From Methanococcus maripaludis (lineage in GTDB: Archaea; AGJL01; Methanococci; Methanococcales; Methanococcaceae): DNA of 64,000 nt. Positions 55,654 to 62,794 of the stretch are shown here, piece after piece. The notes under the pieces are model-generated. The model had not been told where the DNA came from. It saw nothing but the letters and a program-made list of their open reading frames with translations, and made no database searches. Position 1 is the first letter of the stretch. Every line of letters starts with the position of its first letter. The translations under genes and the position numbers were made by a program. The stretch covers positions 376,340 to 440,339 of the forward strand of contig NZ_JACDUL010000001.1 in assembly GCF_013760955.1 (NCBI RefSeq). The letters run 5' to 3'.

Positions 55654-56112
55654 ATGCCCGAATTTGAACCTGGTGAAGAATTTAGAAGATTTGCAGTTAA
55701 TTATTCAAAAGAAATTGATGAATTTCTTAAAAAAATGGGTTTTTCAGAGCGTACATCATATAGACCGTTAATTCAAGTTTTAGATTCGAAAAGAAGGTTT
55801 GGAAAGAACAATATTTTCATAAAGTATACTATTGGGTTAGATGGTCAGGCGGTTTACTTTTTCTATAAAATACATCGGGATATTTACATTAAATCAGAAT
55901 ACTACGAAAATCCGTTAAATGAATCTGAATTTACTAAAAATTTAGAGAATTGGAAAATAGAAAGTGTAAAACGAATAAAAGAAAAAGTTGTTGAAGAATA
56001 CACATTGAATTCGCTTGAACCCGAATTAAGACCTGAATTTGTCGAAAAAGTAAACAAAATCATGGAAAAAGAGCCTATTAAAGTAGATAATTTAAGAAAA
56101 CGCTATGAATGA
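55654..56112 (+). CDS. Hypothetical element protein
   Basis: A 152-residue charged, mostly helical soluble protein ending NLRKRYE. GAGGTGATAAA precedes the ATG. No family recognised. First gene of the right-arm plus-strand operon. Confidence 0.6.
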   Translation: MPEFEPGEEFRRFAVNYSKEIDEFLKKMGFSERTSYRPLIQVLDSKRRFGKNNIFIKYTIGLDGQAVYFFYKIHRDIYIKSEYYENPLNESEFTKNLENWKIESVKRIKEKVVEEYTLNSLEPELRPEFVEKVNKIMEKEPIKVDNLRKRYE

Positions 56113-56115
56113 GGT
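56089..56115 (+). repeat. 27-bp direct repeat, copy 2
   Basis: The in-gene copy, covering the last codons and stop of the 55654 gene. Exact match to 55621-55647, 468 bp apart. Confidence 0.85.
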
Positions 56116-56131
56116 TCCTTTGGTGGTTTAA

Positions 56132-56527
56132 ATGGTAAAAATAATAGACATTTACGATATTGCGGAAAAAGAAAAAAGAAAATATTTAACTCAATCTGAT
56201 TTTGTCGGTCAATATTTTAAAATTTGGTATATTATTGGTTTAATTTCTTTAGTTTTAGCTTTAATTAGATTAATTCCTATGGAAATCTATATAATGATGA
56301 TGTTTTTCCTTATTCTGGAATTTATGCTTATTTCGGCACTTCATTTTAGAAGATATTCTAAAAAAAATAAATTAACATTTAAGGGTCTTAGGGTGTTCTT
56401 TTCAGATGGAACAGAAGAATTATCTTACTTTAATTTTCCAAGTGATTACGAAACATTTGTTTTTAATCTTACTGCCAAATGTAACGAACATCAAGTAGAA
56501 GTTTCGAAAATTGAGAGATTGAAGTGA
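56132..56527 (+). CDS. Two-TM small protein, unknown
   Basis: A 131-residue protein with two adjacent membrane helices (about 30-50 and 53-72) and soluble ends. GGTGGTTTAA precedes the ATG. Likely a membrane component of the element. Confidence 0.6.
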   Translation: MVKIIDIYDIAEKEKRKYLTQSDFVGQYFKIWYIIGLISLVLALIRLIPMEIYIMMMFFLILEFMLISALHFRRYSKKNKLTFKGLRVFFSDGTEELSYFNFPSDYETFVFNLTAKCNEHQVEVSKIERLK

Positions 56528-56532
56528 TCCCC

Positions 56533-56868
56533 ATGATTGCCCTTTCATCTTTTCAAAGTCCTTCAGTGGAGATAGATATTCACTCTGATCTTTCAGGAGT
56601 AGATAAGAAAAAGATAGACCTTGCAACAAGAAGAGCATCCTATCTTGTTTTAGTTTACAATATCCGGGAAAAACTTCCAGAAATATGCGATAAATTAAGT
56701 CAGGTTTACGATGAAAACGACTCTCAAATAATATCGTTAGGTGTTCAAACAAGGAAAAAAAGACATTTAGCTTTAAAAATTGAGAAAAACAGTTTTCAAA
56801 TTGTTTCTAAGTTAAAAGGAGATTGCAATATTATATTAAATAATGACTCCTGGAGTGATGTTCAATGA
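56533..56868 (+). CDS. Hypothetical soluble protein
   Basis: A 111-residue protein of no known family. ATG 56533 follows AAGTGATC, and the in-frame GTG at 56524 lies within that site. Its stop overlaps the next ATG (ATGA). Confidence 0.6.
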   Translation: MIALSSFQSPSVEIDIHSDLSGVDKKKIDLATRRASYLVLVYNIREKLPEICDKLSQVYDENDSQIISLGVQTRKKRHLALKIEKNSFQIVSKLKGDCNIILNNDSWSDVQ

Positions 56869-58328
56869 AAAGGTATCTGTTTTTATTTTTACTTTTCATA
56901 ATACCTACAACAATTTACGCAAACGATTATGATGTATTTGATTCTGTAACCGAGGAGAATATGAATCCCTCTCTTGATGCTTGGGATGGGATAGAGTTAG
57001 TTTCTTTTTATTATAATATTACAGATGGGTCTTTGACATTTGAATTCTCAAATCAAAAGGATAATTCAGTATCATTTAAAGGGTTTGATGCGTATTCAAA
57101 ACAGATTTATTTGATAGATTTACCCCCAAATCAGATTACTAAATACAGGGTTGAAAATCCTAAATTAAAGGTTGGAAATATTTATTTTGCATTCTGGAAT
57201 AGTAACGGATTTATTACAGTAAAAGAAGCTGCAACTCCATTAACTTTACCAAATAAAATAGTTTTAATTTCTTACTCTGCATTAGGTTGGTTTACTGCCA
57301 AAATGTGGGCTTATATGATGATTTTAACAGGAATTTCGTTATACATTACTAAAAAGTACTTTGTAGAACGGATGATTATAGGTAGAAAAAGACACGTTTT
57401 ACCATATATTGGTTGTTCGTTTGGAATTTTGGCTTTATGGATACTTACTATGAAATATGGTCTTCCGTTTGGTTGGTATGAGGTTTTAACAATTGGAAAA
57501 TGGAAATTTACTTTAAAACTGCCGTTCTTTGATTTATCAAACTGGAATTTTAGATATTTACTTTCCTATGGAAAATGGCTCTATTTTGTAGCACTATATA
57601 CCGGATTTTGGGCTGGATTTAAAATATTCAATCCCGAAGTTAAAAATTTATATGCAATAGCACTCCACAAGTGCAAAGCTGATGATACTAACAAAAAATT
57701 GATTAATAAAAGGGAGTTTTTAAGTCTTCCATCGGTAAATAGATTGGGTAAAACGTTTGTAAGGTACGCAAATAGAATATATGAACTTAGATTACCGCTC
57801 TGCCTTCCTGCAAAAGTTACTTATGGTGGAGATTATTCCGAAGACCTTTACGAAGTAATTGATTATACAATAATAGAACCTAAAATAGAATACAATGAAA
57901 CTACGTTTTGGAACAGGGTTTTATCACATTTAGAACGGTTAAAAGATAAAATAAGTCCTAAAAATGGAATTATAGCAGTTGAACTATCAAAAATAATGAA
58001 TGCTGATGCAGTAGATGCTTATCACTTCACATGGAGCTTAAATGAGTTAATAGATAAAAATTATGAAATAAACTATGAAAATATGGATTTGAAGAGATTG
58101 AGGGGAAACGAAGTAATTGCTGTTTCGAGGGTGTGTGTAGAGAAGTTTACTTCTGTTATGGATAAGTTCCAACAGTTTTCAGATTATATTATTGATAGTA
58201 TTAAAAAGATGAAAAAAGGAGATGATCCTTTCCTTGATGAAGTTATTGAAAGAGTAAAACTTGAAGGTGATGTAAGTGGAGAAGGAGGACAGACTGGAGA
58301 TAGTAACCCAACTGGTGAATCCAAATAA
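56865..58328 (+). CDS. Secreted/multi-TM membrane protein, possible virion or assembly protein
   Basis: A 487-residue protein with a signal peptide (1-19, cleavage after TIYA likely), an extracellular domain of about 110 residues, then three to four membrane helices (about 130-250) and a C-terminal soluble domain of about 240 residues ending in a G/S/T-rich tail. The type is unknown. It overlaps both neighbours, which suggests tight coupling in the structural operon. Confidence 0.6.
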   Translation: MKRYLFLFLLFIIPTTIYANDYDVFDSVTEENMNPSLDAWDGIELVSFYYNITDGSLTFEFSNQKDNSVSFKGFDAYSKQIYLIDLPPNQITKYRVENPKLKVGNIYFAFWNSNGFITVKEAATPLTLPNKIVLISYSALGWFTAKMWAYMMILTGISLYITKKYFVERMIIGRKRHVLPYIGCSFGILALWILTMKYGLPFGWYEVLTIGKWKFTLKLPFFDLSNWNFRYLLSYGKWLYFVALYTGFWAGFKIFNPEVKNLYAIALHKCKADDTNKKLINKREFLSLPSVNRLGKTFVRYANRIYELRLPLCLPAKVTYGGDYSEDLYEVIDYTIIEPKIEYNETTFWNRVLSHLERLKDKISPKNGIIAVELSKIMNADAVDAYHFTWSLNELIDKNYEINYENMDLKRLRGNEVIAVSRVCVEKFTSVMDKFQQFSDYIIDSIKKMKKGDDPFLDEVIERVKLEGDVSGEGGQTGDSNPTGESK

Positions 58329-58524
58329 TGTAACAAAGTGCGAAAAGCTTTTTAATTCAGTAATTCCAAAGAAATACTCACCTGAGTTTCAAAGGGGAAG
58401 AATTGAAAAAGCAATAATAAGAAATCCTGAAAAAAGGGGTTATTTGTATAAGCTAATGAAATTAGAAGAACATAAAGAATCTCAAGAAATTGAAGAAAAT
58501 AAGAGGATGGAGACAAATGAATAA
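58276..58524 (+). CDS. Small charged protein overlapping its neighbours
   Basis: An 82-residue soluble protein. The GTG start lies inside the previous gene but has AAGGTGAT four bases upstream, so a 53-bp overlap is accepted. The 3' end overlaps the ATPase start (ATGA). It may be an ATPase partner. Confidence 0.55.
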   Translation: MEKEDRLEIVTQLVNPNNVTKCEKLFNSVIPKKYSPEFQRGRIEKAIIRNPEKRGYLYKLMKLEEHKESQEIEENKRMETNE

Positions 58525-59098
58525 TTATTTTTCATTTATCGATTTAATATTGATGAATAGAAAAAATGTTGAGCATTCTGGTATTCTAGTTTGGGGATAC
58601 CGAGGAATGGGTAAAACCACCTGTCTTAGAGGTATCTATCACCAAATAGAAGATTATAATACATTACATCCTGAAAATGAAATTTCTTCAATTTTTGCAA
58701 CAGATATTGACCAGATTGATATCTGTGATTGTCTATTTTTAGATGATTTTGGTACAAAATTCAATAAAAGAGATTTTTCGACAACTGAAAACAAAGAATT
58801 TGTAAAACTTCTCCAGGAAGTTAGAACAAATATTCCTGTTATACTTGTGTCAAGCCCTAGTTATTTTATGCTTGATAAGGATCTTAGAAACTTCTTTACT
58901 CCTGCTCAAATTCTTTCAAAATCAGATGCAAGATTTTTATTAAATGTATCTGGAGCTACTTTTTCAGTTCCTAAACCTAGTGATAAACTTTTAAAAGAAT
59001 TTAGAGATCAAGAATTAGAAGAAAGAAAAAATAGATTTAGTAGGGCAATGGATAAAGTTAAAACTGCCCATGCTAAGAAAAATGGAATTAAATCTTAA
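58517..59098 (+). CDS. P-loop ATPase of the element
   Basis: A 193-residue ATPase with Walker A GYRGMGKTT (27-35) and Walker B LFLDDFG (73-79), followed by a sensor-like VSSPSY. The compact domain could be DnaA/DnaC-like or a viral morphogenesis NTPase. It is the only ATPase in the right arm, a role comparable to the single NTPase of small membrane-containing archaeal viruses. ATG 58517 follows GAGGATGGAGA. Confidence 0.75.
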   Translation: MNNYFSFIDLILMNRKNVEHSGILVWGYRGMGKTTCLRGIYHQIEDYNTLHPENEISSIFATDIDQIDICDCLFLDDFGTKFNKRDFSTTENKEFVKLLQEVRTNIPVILVSSPSYFMLDKDLRNFFTPAQILSKSDARFLLNVSGATFSVPKPSDKLLKEFRDQELEERKNRFSRAMDKVKTAHAKKNGIKS

Positions 59099-59111
59099 TT
59101 ACTCTTTTTTA

Positions 59112-59164
59112 GATATTTAGATATTCAGGACATTCACGATATTTAGATATTCGGGATATTTAGA
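59112..59164 (+). repeat. Iteron-like direct repeats
   Basis: GATATTTAGATATTC occurs exactly at 59112-59126 and 59138-59152, with a third partial copy (GATATTTAGA) at 59155-59164. They sit in the 133-bp gap between the ATPase gene and the next operon segment. Confidence 0.7.
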
Positions 59165-59231
59165 CGTTTTAGTCATTTTTATACCCTTCTTAAGTTACAT
59201 ATTAATTATGAACTTATGAGGTGGCTCTCGT

Positions 59232-59558
59232 GTGGATTTAAAGTTAAATAAGGTTTCAGTATTTGCATTTATCGGTGCTTTTCTGTTGCCTTCGATATAT
59301 CTTCAAGAAATAATTGGAAATTTCTTTATCTGGTTGTTTCCGATTTTGTCTCCATTGACTCCTCAAGGGGTCTGCGTTGTTTTGGCATTATTGCTGTTAT
59401 TACTTGCGGTAATATGGGCTTATAAAAATCCTGCTGGTCAGATTTGGGTAAAAGACAAATCTAAGACTCCAAATAATAAAAAAACTAATTTTAACAATTC
59501 TAAAAATAAAACCACTCTGAACAAAAAAGGAAAATCAACAAAATCTAAAAAGAGGTGA
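59232..59558 (+). CDS. Two-TM protein with a basic tail
   Basis: A 108-residue protein with two hydrophobic helices (about 8-35 and 44-65) and a strongly basic, asparagine-rich C terminus of 40 residues. The GTG start is behind GAGGTGGC. A membrane protein with a basic inner tail could contact the genome in a virion. It overlaps the next ribosome binding site (GAGGTGAG). Confidence 0.6.
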   Translation: MDLKLNKVSVFAFIGAFLLPSIYLQEIIGNFFIWLFPILSPLTPQGVCVVLALLLLLLAVIWAYKNPAGQIWVKDKSKTPNNKKTNFNNSKNKTTLNKKGKSTKSKKR

Positions 59559-59563
59559 GATGT

Positions 59564-60013
59564 TTGCCTTGGAATTCTCAGACAAAACAATATCGACGTG
59601 AATCTGTTGGTAAGGTTGCTCGATCTGTAGCTACAAATCCAAATATGATTAAAAATGTCTGTTTTGGAGCTATGATTTTGTCATTGGTTACTGCTTTGAT
59701 GGGCGATACTGCGGGAATGACCATACCATACATCGGTTGGATAATTGATTTTATCCTGGATGTTGGAGCGACTGTTATTTATGGTCTTTGTGGAACTTTG
59801 CTGTTTTTCTTGTCAAAAAGAAAGAACGTTACAGACTTTTTAGGTCTTGTATGGTGTGTTATTTGGTTTATTGAAGCTGTTGCTGAAAATACTCTTTCGG
59901 GAGTTGCTTCGTTAATTGCTCCAGTAGTTTCTAAAGTACCCGATGTTTTATTGGGTTTTGGTCTGTTATTTATTGCATTTTACTTCGCAGTTGAATTATA
60001 CAAAGATGATTAG
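59564..60013 (+). CDS. Multi-TM small protein, candidate virion membrane protein
   Basis: A 149-residue protein with a basic, polar N terminus and about four hydrophobic segments. The TTG start at 59564 is supported by GAGGTGAG, inside which the earlier in-frame GTG (59555) lies. It is similar in size and topology to the internal 4-TM VP3-like proteins of pleomorphic archaeal viruses; this comparison is by architecture only. Confidence 0.6.
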   Translation: MPWNSQTKQYRRESVGKVARSVATNPNMIKNVCFGAMILSLVTALMGDTAGMTIPYIGWIIDFILDVGATVIYGLCGTLLFFLSKRKNVTDFLGLVWCVIWFIEAVAENTLSGVASLIAPVVSKVPDVLLGFGLLFIAFYFAVELYKDD

Positions 60014-60025
60014 AGGTGAATTAAT

Positions 60026-60397
60026 TTGACGAATGTACTTGAAAAATCAATAAACATGCCTGGCGGTTCCATTTCATATTGGGAAGCTGTTGGTTTAGTA
60101 TTAGTTATGGCAGCATCCCACACTGTTGTCATGGGCGGTGAATGGTTTATCAATTCACTTGTTGGTGCTTATGGAGTTGTGTGTATCGGTCTTGCAATTA
60201 TTTCCTTGAGTGGAAAGGGAGACCTTAGAAGAGTTAAGAAAACTAGCACGTGGGAAGGTATTGGAATTGCTGTAATTTTAGGAATTATCAGTTTATACGG
60301 CTACTTCCAGTTAGAAGCGTTACAGTCTTCAACTTATCAAATTTTAGCTATGGGATTGATATTCTTAATTTCAGTTGCAATAGCTTACAGGGATTAA
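60026..60397 (+). CDS. Four-TM small protein, candidate major virion membrane protein
   Basis: A 123-residue protein with about four hydrophobic segments (15-35, 42-60, 75-92, 100-120) and short loops. The TTG start is behind GAGGTGAA. Small size, hydrophobicity and position in front of the spike-like genes suggest an abundant membrane component. Confidence 0.6.
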   Translation: MTNVLEKSINMPGGSISYWEAVGLVLVMAASHTVVMGGEWFINSLVGAYGVVCIGLAIISLSGKGDLRRVKKTSTWEGIGIAVILGIISLYGYFQLEALQSSTYQILAMGLIFLISVAIAYRD

Positions 60398-60409
60398 GAG
60401 GTGAGTGTT

Positions 60410-61117
60410 TTGGATTTAAAAAAATCAGTAAAAGGATTTGGTCTTTTGTTCATGCTCTTGATTTCCTTAATTTCAAGCGTATGTGCAACAGATGTTACAT
60501 TTAACGTCGGTATTGATGGCGTTACAGTTACGGAAGGGGAAACCGAATTAAGCGTAATTAATACAACTGGTGTAATCAATTTTACAGATGAAGAACACAA
60601 TATTACACTGTCTGCAACTAACTATGATTCAGTTGATTTAACAGTTAATCCTACAACTGCAACTGAATACAACGTTACATTAAATGAAACTGTCTATACA
60701 ATTGTAATTAATTCAGAACTCGATACTTTCGAGATTTACGATGAAGAAGGTACTTTAATTGGAACTTTTGACGATGCATCAAGAATACTCGAACTTACTG
60801 CGGGAACTTACAACTATACTGCTGTGAAAACTGGATACGAAAATGAAAGTTTAAACTTCATTGTTCCAGATACAGAAGAATTAAACGTTTCAATGGTTTT
60901 ACTTCCACAAGACACAACTGATGATACTACTGATAATACAACAGAAGACATTCCTGTAACAATTATCGTTATTTCAGATGCTGATTCAAGACTTGAACAG
61001 TTAAACGATTTCTTTAGGGATAATTTACCCATAATCTGTGTTTTTGGAGTAATATTCTGTTATGGAATATACAGGAACATGAAGAAAACTAACTTTAAAC
61101 CAGGAAATAAGAAATAA
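60410..61117 (+). CDS. Secreted membrane-anchored protein with PEGA-like repeats
   Basis: A 235-residue protein: signal peptide (1-27), two PEGA-like beta domains (about 30-95 and 97-165; second one IVINSELDTFEIYDEEGTLI), a Thr/Asp-rich stalk with many N-x-T sequons, a C-terminal membrane helix (about 205-222) and a basic end. The layout is that of a short spike. The TTG at 60410 is nine bases behind GAGGTGAG. Confidence 0.65.
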   Translation: MDLKKSVKGFGLLFMLLISLISSVCATDVTFNVGIDGVTVTEGETELSVINTTGVINFTDEEHNITLSATNYDSVDLTVNPTTATEYNVTLNETVYTIVINSELDTFEIYDEEGTLIGTFDDASRILELTAGTYNYTAVKTGYENESLNFIVPDTEELNVSMVLLPQDTTDDTTDNTTEDIPVTIIVISDADSRLEQLNDFFRDNLPIICVFGVIFCYGIYRNMKKTNFKPGNKK

Positions 61118-61132
61118 GGAAGTGATTCAAAA

Positions 61133-62794
61133 ATGAAAAAACACTTTCTTCTTTTTTTATTAGTTTTGTTGTGCGTTTCAACAGTAAACGCAGGTACAAC
61201 AACTATATCGTCTAGTGATCAAACGAGCGATTATTATGTGGTACTAAATAACCCATATACTGATGAATTATTGCTTTCTGCATTAAATACCACCTCATGG
61301 AGTCATTATATCCCGGTAGTTATTGGATATGGGGATAATAAAGTATATTTTTCTTCGGAAAAAGATTTGGCAAGATTTTGTACGGTTTTAGCATATAATA
61401 ATAAAGTATTGCCGTTTTCTGGAGAATATGTAGCATATATCGGTGATCAACCTGCGACTGTTACAACATATTATTCAACATCAACTACGACACGTACAGG
61501 ATATGTTGAAAACGCACAATATGCGTATATTTATGCAGTGGCCTATACTGGTGGAGATTATTATGGGTCCGAATCATGTATTTACTTTAATTCTGAGTCC
61601 TTAGCTCATGCTGAGGGGAAAAATGCGGCTTCTGGTCAATTTACTTCAAGGGCAGTTTCTGGAACCTATGACCATAGGGTAGCGTGTTTAGGATACCAGG
61701 GTTACGGGTTTTATTCTGTAACAATCTTTGATTATGTAGATTATGATGATACATTAGTTACTACATTAATAGAACCTCCTGAAAAGTATGAAATTACTTT
61801 AGTTTCGAATGTGAATGATTTTGACGTTTATGAAGGAACTGTTAAAATAGGCACATACAATTCTGCTGATGTAATTAAGATGGTTCCTGGAAATTATGAA
61901 TTAACTTTCGTAAAAGAAGGATACTGGAACGAAACTAAAACAGTAGAGGTTACTGAAGAAGGGGCAACGGTTAGTTTAGAAATGTTTCCCGAAGATGAGC
62001 TATATTTAATATCATCAAATGTAACTACTGAAAATATTGTAACAAATATGGAAGTTGAGATGACCTTACATATTGAACCGATGATAGAATCTCAAAATAC
62101 AATGATTTCATTTTCAAAAGATATTGTTTCAATAAAAGAAGGAACTGAATCTTTAACGAAAGATGGAGATGACTATATTATTGGGAATTTCTACGAACCA
62201 ATTGATTTAACGGTTACGTTTAACTCTGGAACCCTTACAGGAAACAGATACATTGAAACTACTGTATTTGGTACTGCTTATGTAGGAACTCAGAGTACTG
62301 ACTTTTTAACTACAAAATCAATTGATTATACTGTAAATTCGCTTCCAATTGTTGTGTATATGCCTGATTGGGAAGAAGGGGTAAACGAACTTAGAATTAC
62401 AGAACAGGAAGGAAACACTTTAATTTTAAATGTTGAAGTGTTAGATAGTTCTGATGATTCAGTTTATGCTCAAAATGTGGTTTTCAATCCTTATGGAGTT
62501 GAAACACTTGATATTAATTTAACAGAAGGTATTTACTATTTGCATCTGTACTGTACTGACTTTGATACAAACATTGCATTTAGTGTTTCAGAATCTTCTG
62601 ATGATTCAGATATTATTGCAGTTGTAGTTACTTCTGATGATTCAATAATTGATACAGTAAGTGATACCTTAACTGATTACTGGTATGTTCCAGTAGGATT
62701 AGGTATTATAATTGGAATTTATTATGTATTTTCCAAGAAAAAAGGTAAAAAACCTTCAAAATTAACAAAAGGTGGTAAAAATGGTAAAAAATAA
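61133..62794 (+). CDS. Large secreted spike-like protein with PEGA-like domain
   Basis: A 553-residue protein: signal peptide (1-20), a Ser/Thr/Tyr-rich head (20-210), a PEGA-like domain (about 215-285, VNDFDVYEGTVKIGTYNSAD) related to the one in the preceding gene, further beta-rich domains, a C-terminal membrane helix (about 519-536) and a lysine-rich tail. Topology matches type I membrane-anchored spike proteins such as VP4 of pleolipoviruses. No enzymatic motif is visible. Confidence 0.7.
   Translation: MKKHFLLFLLVLLCVSTVNAGTTTISSSDQTSDYYVVLNNPYTDELLLSALNTTSWSHYIPVVIGYGDNKVYFSSEKDLARFCTVLAYNNKVLPFSGEYVAYIGDQPATVTTYYSTSTTTRTGYVENAQYAYIYAVAYTGGDYYGSESCIYFNSESLAHAEGKNAASGQFTSRAVSGTYDHRVACLGYQGYGFYSVTIFDYVDYDDTLVTTLIEPPEKYEITLVSNVNDFDVYEGTVKIGTYNSADVIKMVPGNYELTFVKEGYWNETKTVEVTEEGATVSLEMFPEDELYLISSNVTTENIVTNMEVEMTLHIEPMIESQNTMISFSKDIVSIKEGTESLTKDGDDYIIGNFYEPIDLTVTFNSGTLTGNRYIETTVFGTAYVGTQSTDFLTTKSIDYTVNSLPIVVYMPDWEEGVNELRITEQEGNTLILNVEVLDSSDDSVYAQNVVFNPYGVETLDINLTEGIYYLHLYCTDFDTNIAFSVSESSDDSDIIAVVVTSDDSIIDTVSDTLTDYWYVPVGLGIIIGIYYVFSKKKGKKPSKLTKGGKNGKK

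Noticed and set aside
58517-59098. Calling the P-loop ATPase an A32/FtsK-type packaging ATPase
   Set aside because: Walker motifs alone do not separate packaging ATPases from DnaA/DnaC-like ones, and no double-jelly-roll capsid gene is visible to support that lineage.
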